Shown piece after piece: positions 54,019-62,541 of a stretch of 64,000 bases of DNA. A model generated the notes under the pieces. The model had not been told where the DNA came from. It saw nothing but the letters and a program-made list of their open reading frames with translations, and searched no databases. Each line of letters opens with the position of its first letter. The first letter of the stretch is position 1. Source of the DNA: Rhodococcus rhodnii (GTDB lineage Bacteria > Actinomycetota > Actinomycetes > Mycobacteriales > Pseudonocardiaceae); assembly GCA_000720375.1 (NCBI GenBank), contig JOAA01000034.1, positions 1-64,000 of the forward strand, in the 5' to 3' direction. A program made the translations under genes and the position numbers.

Positions 54019-54399
54019 GTGCCGGTGCCAGCTTCGTGCCCCTGTGGTCTAGGCAAGCCGTACGCCGACTGTTGTGGCGTTTTCCACCGCGCGCAAGCAA
54101 CCGCCAGCACCGCGGAGTTGCTGATGCGCTCGCGTTACAGCGCGTACGCCGTCGGAGACAAGGACTACCTGCTCAGGACATGGCACTCGACGACACGTCC
54201 CAAGACGCTTGAGTTCGACCCCGGACTGCGCTGGACCCGGCTTGAGATCGTCGGCACGACCGGCGGTAGCCCGTTTCACACAGTCGGCACGGTCGAGTTC
54301 AACGCCCACTACCAGGCGAACGGCCGTGCCGACGTGATGCACGAGAACAGCAGCTTCTCGCGCGAAGACGGGCAGTGGATGTACGTCGACGGTCGCTGA
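54019..54399 (+). CDS. YchJ family (UPF0225) protein with SEC-C-type zinc motif
   Basis: The product has 126 residues from GTG 54019; GTG 54025 is possible. The N-terminus has the zinc-binding CPCGLGKPYADCC motif, followed by ELLMRSRYSAYAVGDKDYLLRTWH and an NTF2-like beta sheet, all typical of UPF0225/YchJ. Cytoplasmic; function unknown. Confidence 0.9.
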   Translation: MPVPASCPCGLGKPYADCCGVFHRAQATASTAELLMRSRYSAYAVGDKDYLLRTWHSTTRPKTLEFDPGLRWTRLEIVGTTGGSPFHTVGTVEFNAHYQANGRADVMHENSSFSREDGQWMYVDGR

Positions 54400-54490
54400 T
54401 CACGAACCGTCCAGTGTGGACACCCATTGGGTCGGAGTATTCCGCCATGCGGATCACTGTGCCGCGGCCGACAATCAGAGGGTGAAACGC

Positions 54491-54877
54491 GTGACGCTCA
54501 CGATCATCGGCGGCGCGCTCCTGGTGATCGGAGCCGCGATGCTCGTCCTGCCCGGCCCGGGCCTGCTGCTGGTGCTCGCCGGGCTACTGGTGCTCGCGTC
54601 GGAGTTCCCCGCGCTGGAGAAGTACATCGACCCGGTGCGTGACCGCGCGATGAAGGCGGCGGAGGACAGCGTCTCCACCCCGTTCCGGATCGTCTGGTCC
54701 GTCCTCGCCGGCCTGGCCCTGATCGCCGCGGGCATCGTGTGGGGACTGGTCGACAGCCTGCCGTTGAGCGGCTGGAGCACCGGGTCGGGCCTGATCCTGT
54801 CCGGGATCGTGCTGCTCGTTCTGCTGGGCTGGAGCTATCGCCGGGTACAGGCCAAACGGGCACAGGATTCCCGGTAG
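54491..54877 (+). CDS. PGPGW-type small membrane protein
   Basis: GTG 54491 is preceded by AGAGGGTG at good spacing (GTG 54482 is an alternative). The 128-residue protein has four membrane helices and the family stretch VLPGPGLLLVLAGLLVLASEFPALE, as in the TIGR02611 / PGPGW group. Function unknown. It is convergent with the 102-aa gene, only three bases apart. Confidence 0.8.
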   Translation: MTLTIIGGALLVIGAAMLVLPGPGLLLVLAGLLVLASEFPALEKYIDPVRDRAMKAAEDSVSTPFRIVWSVLAGLALIAAGIVWGLVDSLPLSGWSTGSGLILSGIVLLVLLGWSYRRVQAKRAQDSR

Positions 54878-54880
54878 CGC

Positions 54881-55189
54881 CTACCTGTCGGTGGCGTCCT
54901 CGACGCCGAGGGTCGACTTCAGCTGAGTGAGACAGCGTTCGAGGTCGTCCACCTGAGCGCGGACCTCCGCGGCGGACTTGGGATGTTCGACCAGTTCTGC
55001 CAAGTAGCGGTTGGCGACCTCGTCGAACTCCTGCCGATCTTTGTCGGTGCGCAGGACGTTGAGCCGCGCGAGCTTGTCGTCGGAGGCTTCGGCACGACGA
55101 AACACGATCCGCGTGGGTTTCTGCTCGCGTCGGCCCATTGATCCACCCACCACTCTCGCAGAAGTGGAAAACTTGTGCAGGATAGACAT
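54881..55189 (-). CDS. Uncharacterised 102-aa protein coupled to a 620-aa membrane protein
   Basis: ATG 55189 overlaps the stop of the upstream gene (TAATG), and AGGAG lies nine bases before it, supporting this start. The product is soluble and highly charged. After about residue 35 it is helical with coiled-coil character (DDKLARLNVLRTDKDRQEFDEVANRYLAELVE, EVRAQVDDLERCLTQLKSTL). Translational coupling implies it acts with the membrane protein. No family was recognised. Confidence 0.72.
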   Translation of the reverse strand: MSILHKFSTSARVVGGSMGRREQKPTRIVFRRAEASDDKLARLNVLRTDKDRQEFDEVANRYLAELVEHPKSAAEVRAQVDDLERCLTQLKSTLGVEDATDR

Positions 55190-57051
55190 TATTCACGGCT
55201 CCTGTCAACAGAGTTCTGCAGCCTTTTCAGGTAGTTCCAGGTCTGGTCTCGCTTCTCCCTCCACAGGAAGAGAAAAAGCAACACGCTGAAGAACGAGAGG
55301 GTCAGCCATGTCCAATCCACGGTCCAATGCGCCACGTTCCACAAAAGCGTGATCGTCAGTTCGGTTCGCAGGTTGCAGGCCGCGTCTAGGACGTAGAGCA
55401 GAGCCGCGCTGAAGGACAGTATCCCGGTCGCTGAGAGCCCGTAGTACGTGAGCATCGGAGTACGGGCGAGCCGGGCGCTGTCCACGCTCTTACCCATGGC
55501 TCCGGCGAGAAAGGCGGGCAGAGCGAGGAGGAGGGCCGGCAGGTTGGCGCCGCCGGACTGGCCATCCAGTCCAATTCTGGCCACCGTCACGAAGACAATC
55601 ACGGCGGTGGTCACGAGGGACAGCAGGACCGTGCTTGCCAGCGTTCCCGGAGGCACTTCGCGGACCCGCACCACCGACGTCAGAGGTTGGATATCGCCTC
55701 TTTCCTCGTTGTGCGTGCCAGGCCTTATGCCTTGTTTCCGGATATGTGCGTGGGCCACTGACCTGCCTTCGTCGTGATAGTGACGGGCGAACCTGGGTAC
55801 TCCGGCAACCGTCAGGTCGTGGCCAGGAATGATCCTTCCACCTGGACGCTCCAGATGGTGGGAATAAACGTACTGTGACTCCGGCGCGGTGAACTGCAGG
55901 TGATAGCTGTCTGTCTCGAGTGCTCGGGACATGGTCAGGTCGAACCGGCATTGGTCAAGGCCGCGCCGGGCCCGCCTGCGCTCGTAGTTGCTTCCTTTGG
56001 CGACTTGTGAAGGATATGTGTGGCAGTATTTGACTACCGTGTTGACGCCACCGGACGGCGTTACTTCGCACACGGTCAGGTACTCACTGGCCAGCGTGTC
56101 GCACAGGCGTCGAATCTGTAGGATCGCCTCGGGAGTCATGCCGATCCTCTCCAGGTGTTCCAACCCGTCAAGAGCGGCTTTCTGCGCGGAAACCTTCTCT
56201 CGTGAGCCATCCCGGCGTATCGAGACATGACGGTTGCCGACCGCGCAGACCGCGTCGACCAGCACCCACGCCAGCAGGCCACGCGCGATATCGGGAAGAT
56301 CATCGGTATCGCCGGTCTTTTTCAGGCGGCGAACCTGTTGCTCGAAGAACATGCGGAGCGTCGCGGTGATGAGCCCCAACACCTCCCATCGAGGTAATAG
56401 AGGCAGTGCCTTGTTGCTCGCATCAGTAACGGCGAGATTGTCGATGAGCTGATCACCATCGGCTACCACAACCGGGATGACGATTCGTTGGTCCGCAGGC
56501 AGACAAGGCGGCGGTGCTTCCTCGGGCGGAGCCTTCATCTTGAGTGGGTCGACATTCCTCGCCTGAATCGTCCGGAACGTGAGCATCGTCTTGACATGCA
56601 GGTTCCGGTGTACAGGGACGAACTCCTCATCGACACGGGCGAGGTAACTGTTCAGATCGAGAAGGGTGTGCGCGAAGTACTTGACCGCTTCCTCACCGTA
56701 GTGGTGGACGACGAAATTCTGTGCTTCGATCAGTTCGCCGAGCCCGGTTGGTGGTGTCGCCAGCCGGTCAGGGTTCGGCTGGCCGGGATTGGGGCGATCT
56801 CTGTGGTGGATCAAGTAGATCGTGAGCACGCAGGCGGCAACGAACACGACGACCCGGAGATTTGTTTGAAGTGGGTCGGGTAAGGGCCAGTCGATCGCGG
56901 CTATGACCGTACAGGTGAGAATCAGGAAAATGATCAGCAGGGCGAACCAGCGTTGCCACGTGGAATAGGTCTCCTCGTTGAGTGGCGCGGTTGATCGTTG
57001 CTGTGGCGTGAGTGTCAAAAGCCGCTTGATCGAGGCCCGTTTCCTCAACAT
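55189..57051 (-). CDS. Uncharacterised 620-aa membrane protein
   Basis: ATG 57051 has GGGAGGG five bases upstream. The 620-residue protein has two helices near the N-terminus (about 35-85), a large cytoplasmic or extracellular domain of about 350 residues (about 90-440), and four C-terminal helices (about 460-600). The big domain has no recognised motif; it contains Cys and His residues and a basic stretch (YERRRARRGLDQCRFDL). The layout recalls large membrane sensors or effector proteins. It is the first gene of a two-gene unit. Confidence 0.72.
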   Translation of the reverse strand: MLRKRASIKRLLTLTPQQRSTAPLNEETYSTWQRWFALLIIFLILTCTVIAAIDWPLPDPLQTNLRVVVFVAACVLTIYLIHHRDRPNPGQPNPDRLATPPTGLGELIEAQNFVVHHYGEEAVKYFAHTLLDLNSYLARVDEEFVPVHRNLHVKTMLTFRTIQARNVDPLKMKAPPEEAPPPCLPADQRIVIPVVVADGDQLIDNLAVTDASNKALPLLPRWEVLGLITATLRMFFEQQVRRLKKTGDTDDLPDIARGLLAWVLVDAVCAVGNRHVSIRRDGSREKVSAQKAALDGLEHLERIGMTPEAILQIRRLCDTLASEYLTVCEVTPSGGVNTVVKYCHTYPSQVAKGSNYERRRARRGLDQCRFDLTMSRALETDSYHLQFTAPESQYVYSHHLERPGGRIIPGHDLTVAGVPRFARHYHDEGRSVAHAHIRKQGIRPGTHNEERGDIQPLTSVVRVREVPPGTLASTVLLSLVTTAVIVFVTVARIGLDGQSGGANLPALLLALPAFLAGAMGKSVDSARLARTPMLTYYGLSATGILSFSAALLYVLDAACNLRTELTITLLWNVAHWTVDWTWLTLSFFSVLLFLFLWREKRDQTWNYLKRLQNSVDRSRE

Positions 57052-57099
57052 GGAATCCCTCCCTGCCAGTACAGGGTGGTATCGCGACAAGTGCACATC

Positions 57100-57120
57100 T
57101 GTTACGACGCGCCGGTAACA
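57100..57120. promoter_or_regulatory. Inverted repeat upstream of the 620-aa membrane protein gene
   Basis: TGTTAC (57100-57105) and GTAACA (57115-57120) are reverse complements nine bases apart. AGTTAT recurs twice just beyond, in a locally AT-richer promoter region about 50-100 bp before the start. It is a possible operator. Confidence 0.3.
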
Positions 57121-57245
57121 AGTTATCGCTGTTGGGAAACGAGTTATGACGTTCAAATCCTCCGTGTTGAACCGAGGATTCGTCAATGGGTTGCCACCGA
57201 TAGGCATGGCCCCACTTGTGTGTGAGGCCATGCCCAGTGTGTGAA

Positions 57246-58349
57246 TCAGATGAAGATGCCGAAGTCCCGGTTGGCGGTCGCGAAGTCCTGGAAGCCCAGG
57301 CGGGCACCGGCCGTACGGGTGACGGTGCCGTTGGCGATCACGCCACCGGACGTGGTCGAGTAGACCGACCCGCCGCTGTCACCGCCGCGTGCGGCGGCGA
57401 GGCCTTGCGTCTGCTCGGCTTCGACGAGGTCTTCGGCGTCCTGCCAGAAGAAGATCACCTTCAGGTTGCAGACCGGGCCGCCGGTCTGCTCGGCGCTGGT
57501 CACGCCGGACTGGCAGAGAAGCTGGCCGACGAACACGTGACCCCAGTTGACCACCGTGACAGTCGAGTTGCTGTCGCCGTTGCCGACGTACATCCGGTTG
57601 GTGGAGCTGGAAGTTGGGATCACAGAGATGTCGTGGTCGTCGCGGGCCGCGCCTACGTTGCCGATGAACTGGCCGGTGCGGTCGGTGATCCGGTGCCCCG
57701 TCTGGCCGCAGTGCTCGGCCGAGAGCACGAACCGCGCACCCGCGCTGTTTCGTACGCCGAAACCGGACGTGCAGATCGTGCCCGCGGTCTGGTTCCAGGT
57801 GCCCGCTCCGCCTTTCCACGGCGGCGCGTCGTCCTTTCGGGACGTTGAGATCATCGGTTCTTCGTGCACGATCCGCACCGGAACATCCGACTGGATTGTC
57901 GTCGAGTTCGTGCGCGCTCCCGGGTAGGCGGCGAGGACAAGTCCGCTGCCGTCACCTGGATTTTTCACGCCATAAATCCCGGACTCCGGATGCGCCTTAC
58001 GCCACGCTTCCAGCTTTTTCGCGGCCGCGGTCAACTCGAGCTGGGAATGGGCTGCCGTGGCCATCCGCACCGGCGCCTGAGCCGACGCTCTGCGGACGAC
58101 GTCGCTGATCGCGGCCGGTACGTCGCCCTTCCACCACAGGTTGACCTGGTGGTCGCCCAGTGTGATTCCACCGAAGCCGGAGTGCTTGACCGCCTCGGCC
58201 CGTATCAGTTCGGCCGCGGTCACAAGCGGCCGTTGTTCCAGCGACTTCAACTCGCCTTCGGACAACTTAGTTTGGCTGGCGTACGAACTAACTCCGCCAA
58301 TTGTGAGAGACGCGGTTAACGCGATCGACAGTAAGATCCCAATACGCAT
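57246..58349 (-). CDS. Secreted chymotrypsin-like (S1 family) serine protease
   Basis: ATG 58349 follows GAGGTG. The 367-residue preproprotein has a signal peptide (about 1-24) and a propeptide of about 140 residues. The protease domain carries the triad His in VLSAEHCGQ, Asp in RDDHDISVI and Ser in ARGGDSGGSVYS. Cys pairs (TICTSGF/AEHCG, LLCQSG/PVCNLK) suggest disulfides. This is the alpha-lytic / streptogrisin-like type, with a pro region that helps folding. It acts outside the cell. Confidence 0.9.
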   Translation of the reverse strand: MRIGILLSIALTASLTIGGVSSYASQTKLSEGELKSLEQRPLVTAAELIRAEAVKHSGFGGITLGDHQVNLWWKGDVPAAISDVVRRASAQAPVRMATAAHSQLELTAAAKKLEAWRKAHPESGIYGVKNPGDGSGLVLAAYPGARTNSTTIQSDVPVRIVHEEPMISTSRKDDAPPWKGGAGTWNQTAGTICTSGFGVRNSAGARFVLSAEHCGQTGHRITDRTGQFIGNVGAARDDHDISVIPTSSSTNRMYVGNGDSNSTVTVVNWGHVFVGQLLCQSGVTSAEQTGGPVCNLKVIFFWQDAEDLVEAEQTQGLAAARGGDSGGSVYSTTSGGVIANGTVTRTAGARLGFQDFATANRDFGIFI

Positions 58350-58478
58350 GGTAGAACACCTCGCCTGCAGGGTTGACGAGTGACAATGCCTTCCCATATT
58401 GGCAGAATTGGCCAGTCGCTCACAATTGACACAACCGGACAGGAATCTTATCGGCCGCGCGGAGCCGGTGAACGACCC

Positions 58479-58793
58479 GTGACCTGGGCCGTCGTCGTGC
58501 CCGATCTCGCCACGGCGTCCCCAACCGACCTGCCGTACTCGGTGTCCACACCGGACCTGATCAGTTCCGCTGTGGACGGTGCGTTGACCGTGCTCGCGGA
58601 CGCCGCCCATCGCGGGCTGCGTGACCCGTTACCGCCCAGCCTCCGGTCCCGGCTGACCGAGGTCGCCGATGACCTCGATCGCGTTGGCCTGCGCACGGCG
58701 TCTGGCCTGGTCAGAGCCTTCACCGAGCACCCGGCGTCAGCGAGTTGGCTGGCCGCGCACCTACGGGTGCTGGTCACTTCGGAGCGCCGGTAA
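58479..58793 (+). CDS. Small protein of unknown function, possibly a gene remnant
   Basis: GTG 58479 gives 104 residues; an ATG at 58380 is in frame but would run through the protease promoter. The sequence is helical (SSAVDGALTVLADAAHRGL, LRSRLTEVADDLDRVGLRTASGLVRAFTEH) and ends LRVLVTSERR. It looks like the C-terminal part of a larger helical protein, but no family could be named. Codon use is normal for the region. Confidence 0.5.
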   Translation: MTWAVVVPDLATASPTDLPYSVSTPDLISSAVDGALTVLADAAHRGLRDPLPPSLRSRLTEVADDLDRVGLRTASGLVRAFTEHPASASWLAAHLRVLVTSERR

Positions 58794-58873
58794 AGCAGCA
58801 ATTTCGGGACAGGCAAAACAGCGCCACTGGGATGCGCGGCGGCGCGGATGGGGTCATGCTGGCACGCGTGACC

Positions 58874-59185
58874 ATGGATCCAGCTGTGCGCGCGGCGATC
58901 GACGCCGCCAACAAGAACGACATCGCCGCGTTTCTCGGCTGCTTCACCGAGGACGGTGTGGTCGACGACTGGGGGCGGGAGTTCCGCGGCGCCAAGCGGA
59001 TCGCCGAGTGGAGCGACAACGAGTTCATCGGCAAGCAGGTCAGCCTCGACGTGACGGACGTCGAGGAACGCGACGGCGAAATCGTGGTGACCGCCCAGGT
59101 CGGCGGGAGTGGCTTCAACGGACCGAGCCACTTCTCGTTCCGGGTCGACGGGGACAAGGTGTCCCGGATGACCATTCGAGCCTGA
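58874..59185 (+). CDS. SnoaL-like (NTF2-fold) polyketide cyclase-family protein
   Basis: ATG 58874 (or GTG 58868) gives about 103 residues with the NTF2/SnoaL pattern: MDPAVRAAIDAANKNDIAAFLGCFTEDGVVDDWGREFRG and a beta sheet ending FSFRVDGDKVSRMTIRA. These small proteins are enzymes or binding proteins of unknown substrate. The next gene begins one base after its stop. Confidence 0.82.
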   Translation: MDPAVRAAIDAANKNDIAAFLGCFTEDGVVDDWGREFRGAKRIAEWSDNEFIGKQVSLDVTDVEERDGEIVVTAQVGGSGFNGPSHFSFRVDGDKVSRMTIRA

Positions 59186-59186
59186 C

Positions 59187-59726
59187 GTGCGGCTACCTCG
59201 TTTCCTGCTCGCCGGGATCCTGCTGTACGTGTCGCTGTTCGCGTTGACCGCGTTGTTCACCGCCCCGGTCGGCGCGATCGCGGCAATCCTGTTCTGGCCG
59301 TTGTGGTACGCGATCGCGACGGTCAACGCGGCTGTGGGCGTGTTCGCCGCGGGGTACAAGGTCAGCGAGGAAGCCACGGTGCTGCTGCCCGTGTTCGGCA
59401 TCCCGGCATTGATCGCCGGCTTCGGCTGGATCGCCAGCGCGCAGTGGTGGAACGACGGTCCAGTGGTACACAGTGGACGTACAGCGATCGTCCTTGGTGC
59501 CGGAGTAGTGCTCTGGCTGGCGATCCGAGTACTGTCCGGGCTGCTCACCCCGAAGCCCAGCGGCACCGCGGCACTGGTCTTCATGCCGCTGTGGTTCTTC
59601 TTCTGCGTCGGCAACCTCGTGGTCGGCGTGGTCGTCGCGGGTTATTCGGTCGGTGAGGAAATTCCCATCCTGCTGCTCAACTTCGCCGTTCCGGCAGCGG
59701 TGTCCGTGCTGGCGCTGCGCTTCTGA
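59187..59726 (+). CDS. Membrane protein with internal duplication
   Basis: GTG 59187 starts one base after the SnoaL-like gene, so translation is probably coupled. The 179-residue protein has six membrane helices in two similar halves: AAILFWPLWYAIATVNAAVG with AAGYKVSEE, and AALVFMPLWFFFCVGNLVVG with VAGYSVGEE. The halves arose by duplication. No family recognised; a small transporter or channel is possible. Confidence 0.72.
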   Translation: MRLPRFLLAGILLYVSLFALTALFTAPVGAIAAILFWPLWYAIATVNAAVGVFAAGYKVSEEATVLLPVFGIPALIAGFGWIASAQWWNDGPVVHSGRTAIVLGAGVVLWLAIRVLSGLLTPKPSGTAALVFMPLWFFFCVGNLVVGVVVAGYSVGEEIPILLLNFAVPAAVSVLALRF

Positions 59727-59777
59727 ATCGGCTGGTTCTGGCCCTGTCAGGGGCAGCGCCCGGCTAATGTCTGCGGC

Positions 59778-61004
59778 ATGGGTGAGCGGATCTCGGTACG
59801 GATGGAACGGGTCGACCGCACGTGGTCGGACCCGTCCGAGGAGCAGCTGTACGACTTGATCAGCGAGCTCAACCTGAGGCATCAGTTCCTGATCGTCGAC
59901 CGGGTGGACGCGCCGAACGACGAGTACTACATGCAGCTGAGGATCAGCGACGACTTCAGCTACTACGACATCGAGTACCGCGACGGCGGCCCCGACGCGC
60001 ACTTCACCGCCGTCGTGAGCCGGGAGAACGAATTCGGCGCGCATGATCTTGTCGCTCGGGTGATCACTCAGTGGGCGTTCGACCGAGACGGTTGGCGCGA
60101 GGCGTTGCCGTGGGAACGATGGACTCCCGCCCGGTGTGGCTGCTGCGGCGAGCTGATCGAGACGACCGATCAGATCGACTTCGGTTTCGACTTGCCGGAC
60201 GTCGCCTACGACAAACCCGACACCGAGGTCGAGAAGGTCAATCCGCGACTGGTGCGAGTGGACGGTGAAGGCGGGTTTGTCCGCTGCGTGATGCCCGTGG
60301 CCCTGACCGATGACCTGCAACTGGTGCTCGGAATATGGGTGCGTGTCAGCGACGCCGATTTCGAGCATGTCGTAGCCGTGTGGTCGTCGGAGGCTTACCA
60401 GGGTCTTGTGGTGCAGGGGACTCTGGCCAACATGATCCGGCCGTGGGGCCACGAGATATACGAGGCTCCGCTGACCGCCAAAGCGCGCGAGGCCGACAAA
60501 ATTCCCGTTGTGGACGTGTCCGAGCATCCGGTATTGCACCGGGTGCTGACCGAGACGTGGGAACGCGATCATGTGCTGAGCTACTTCGCGGACGCGCTGC
60601 CGGTGAGCTTCCAGGAGCGGATCGGCGAGCACTGGAGCATCGAACGCAGCGCCGGGCTGTCCGCCAGGGTGGACGAGCACACCGTCCGGTTCGCCGGGAG
60701 GTACCGGACTGTCCTCATTGACCAGTTCGACGATCGCGCCGGGCGGTCGGTCGACGATTTCCTTGGCGTGCTGCTGGATGGCGGTCCGGAGCTGCCGGAC
60801 GACCAGATGTATTGGCAGCGGACCGGGGAAGAGCTCCGCCACGCGCGATGGATGGAGACCACTGTGGACGGTCACGAGCAGAACGAGGTCTACTGCTTTG
60901 TCGTTCGTCCCGGGCGGATGTTGCGGGCGGTGTGCATCCACGACGCGCCCGCGGACCACGCGTGGGCCATGCACGTGTTCAATTCGATGACGTATCGGCC
61001 CTAA
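59778..61004 (+). CDS. DUF2199 domain protein
   Basis: The 408-residue soluble protein has an N-terminal region of about 110 residues without a recognised family. A DUF2199 domain follows, beginning at a CxxC motif (RCGCCGELIETTDQIDFGFDLPDVAY) and continuing through VRCVMPVALTDDLQLVLGIWVRV. The C-terminal 130 residues form another unassigned alpha/beta part. DUF2199 function is unknown; a metal site at the Cys pair is likely. It is convergent with the DUF742 gene, overlapping by four bases. Confidence 0.82.
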   Translation: MGERISVRMERVDRTWSDPSEEQLYDLISELNLRHQFLIVDRVDAPNDEYYMQLRISDDFSYYDIEYRDGGPDAHFTAVVSRENEFGAHDLVARVITQWAFDRDGWREALPWERWTPARCGCCGELIETTDQIDFGFDLPDVAYDKPDTEVEKVNPRLVRVDGEGGFVRCVMPVALTDDLQLVLGIWVRVSDADFEHVVAVWSSEAYQGLVVQGTLANMIRPWGHEIYEAPLTAKAREADKIPVVDVSEHPVLHRVLTETWERDHVLSYFADALPVSFQERIGEHWSIERSAGLSARVDEHTVRFAGRYRTVLIDQFDDRAGRSVDDFLGVLLDGGPELPDDQMYWQRTGEELRHARWMETTVDGHEQNEVYCFVVRPGRMLRAVCIHDAPADHAWAMHVFNSMTYRP

Positions 61005-61561
61005 AGCCTGAGCAACCCGGCGTGCACGCGCTCGAGCAGATCCATCGAGGGCCGGTTGTCCACGAGTTCCAGTTCATGCACGTGAATCAGGCCCAGTTCG
61101 ACGACATCGGCGATCAGCACCCGGGCCGCGCCCAGCGGGAGTCCAAGGTGGACAGCCAGCTCCGCGGTGGATTGCGGGGTGTGGCAGGCGAGGCAGATCG
61201 CGCGGTGGTCGGCACGCAGCGTGTTCAGGTCTGTCTGCCATCCGGGTGAATACGACAGCAACGTCTCGAGTTCGAGTGAGTGCACCGGGCGGGTGCGCCC
61301 GCCAGTCCGGGTGTAGGGGCGGACCAGCCTGCGGGGTTCGACCTCTTCCGCGCCAACGGCTTCGTCGGCGTGTTCGTCGTCCCACGATGGGATGACCGGC
61401 TCCATGTGCGGCTGGGTCGGCGGCTGGTCCTGAGCTGGCTTTTCTTGGCGCACAGGGACTTTCTCCACGGGCGAACGTAATTGGAAGTCGTGATCGGCCC
61501 AGGTTTTGTAGTCGCCCCAGCCTCCGAAGAACAATCCATTGAGTCGACCTTCGTCGCCCAT
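61001..61561 (-). CDS. DUF742 family protein (CvnC-like), without conservon partners
   Basis: The 186-residue protein has a variable N-terminal half, then the DUF742 core from RRLVRPYTRTGGRTRP, the LETLLSY region, and a winged-helix-like end (QSTAELAVHLGLPLGAARVLIADVVELGLIHVHE). Such proteins normally lie in conservons with a sensor kinase, a roadblock protein and a GTPase. None is present here, so it is an orphan, or its partners are elsewhere. Confidence 0.85.
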   Translation of the reverse strand: MGDEGRLNGLFFGGWGDYKTWADHDFQLRSPVEKVPVRQEKPAQDQPPTQPHMEPVIPSWDDEHADEAVGAEEVEPRRLVRPYTRTGGRTRPVHSLELETLLSYSPGWQTDLNTLRADHRAICLACHTPQSTAELAVHLGLPLGAARVLIADVVELGLIHVHELELVDNRPSMDLLERVHAGLLRL

Positions 61562-61784
61562 GGCGGACCTTCACCACCCGCGTTCGTCGAACGAGGGTGT
61601 GAGTTTAGGTTGGTTTCAGATTGTGACGCAATGGTTCATCTGGCTTTTCGTTTGACCATCGCAGTTGGTTAGTTTGTCACGTACACGGTAGCAGTGAACT
61701 GGTCATCCGTCACCTTGTCCGACTGTCCAAGGCCCGGCACCAAAGAGTCGCTTGTGGACAGATCCGTCCCATATGGACAGACGG
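61562..61784. other. Intergenic region, AT-richer, probable promoter of the DUF742 gene
   Basis: This 223-bp stretch lies upstream of the DUF742 gene and downstream of the lipoprotein gene, both on the minus strand. It is noticeably richer in A and T near 61600-61690, as expected of a promoter. No gene, clear operator or strong hairpin was seen. Confidence 0.4.
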
Positions 61785-62399
61785 TCAAGATGTCGTCGGC
61801 GGCGCCGTTGCCCGGTTCGCGATCACCTGCTTGATCTTCTGGCACTCGGGCGCCTGCGCGGCCGCCTGCTCCATCTCCGGCGTCTCCAGCGCGGGCTGGT
61901 TCAGCGGGTTCTTCATCCCGCCGAGGCTGGCCATCTGCTTGTTGACGTCCTGGACCGCGGTGGCCACGGCCTGCTGGTTGCTCAAGTCGACCGAGTCGAG
62001 CTTCGACTTGGAGCTGTCCACGGTCTGCTTCATCTGCGCGAACGCCGACCGCATGTCGTTGACCGCTGCCTGACCGTCGGGCACGGCGGCCGTATTGACG
62101 TCGTTCAGACCTTCCGTGGCGTCCTGCAGGCCGTCGGACATCCGGGCCAGCTGCGTCTTGTACGAGTTCACTGCCGCGGTCTGGCTGCTGGTGTCCGGAC
62201 GGTAGCCCGCGGCGGGCACCACGAACTCGGCGACCGCATCACACAGGTCGTCGACGAAGGCGACCTTGGCCGGGTCCGGCGCGGCCGGGGTGGTCGGCGT
62301 AGTCGGTGCCGGGCTGGTGCCGGCTGGTTGCTGCTGGCCGCTGCATGCCGTCAGAACCAACGCCGTGACCAGCGCGGGGATGGCGATCAGGCGCCGCAT
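61785..62399 (-). CDS. Putative lipoprotein, helical
   Basis: ATG 62399 gives 204 residues with a lipobox LTAC (Cys near 19) and a Pro/Thr/Ala linker. The mature part is helical, with coiled-coil character (AAVNSYKTQLARMSDGLQDATEGLNDVNTAAV, FAQMKQTVDSSKSKLDSVDLSNQQAVATAVQDV) and two Cys (DDLCDAV, APECQKI) that may pair. It should sit on the outer face of the membrane. Function unknown. AGGAG-like bases (AAGGAGC) precede the start. Confidence 0.82.
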   Translation of the reverse strand: MRRLIAIPALVTALVLTACSGQQQPAGTSPAPTTPTTPAAPDPAKVAFVDDLCDAVAEFVVPAAGYRPDTSSQTAAVNSYKTQLARMSDGLQDATEGLNDVNTAAVPDGQAAVNDMRSAFAQMKQTVDSSKSKLDSVDLSNQQAVATAVQDVNKQMASLGGMKNPLNQPALETPEMEQAAAQAPECQKIKQVIANRATAPPTTS

Positions 62400-62541
62400 G
62401 AGAGCTCCTTGTCGTTCGCTCGTGGACGGTATCGGGGTTCCCGTCAAAAACTTTCTCAATCTTTTCGCGGCCGGATGTCGATCCGGCCTGCCGGGGATCG
62501 ACGAGGAGGTGAGGGACCACCTAGGACACAGGGAGAAGACA

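Noticed and set aside
58380..58478. N-terminal extension of the small gene at 58479 back to ATG 58380
   Set aside because: The extension would fill the promoter region of the divergent protease gene, has atypical composition and lacks a ribosome site.
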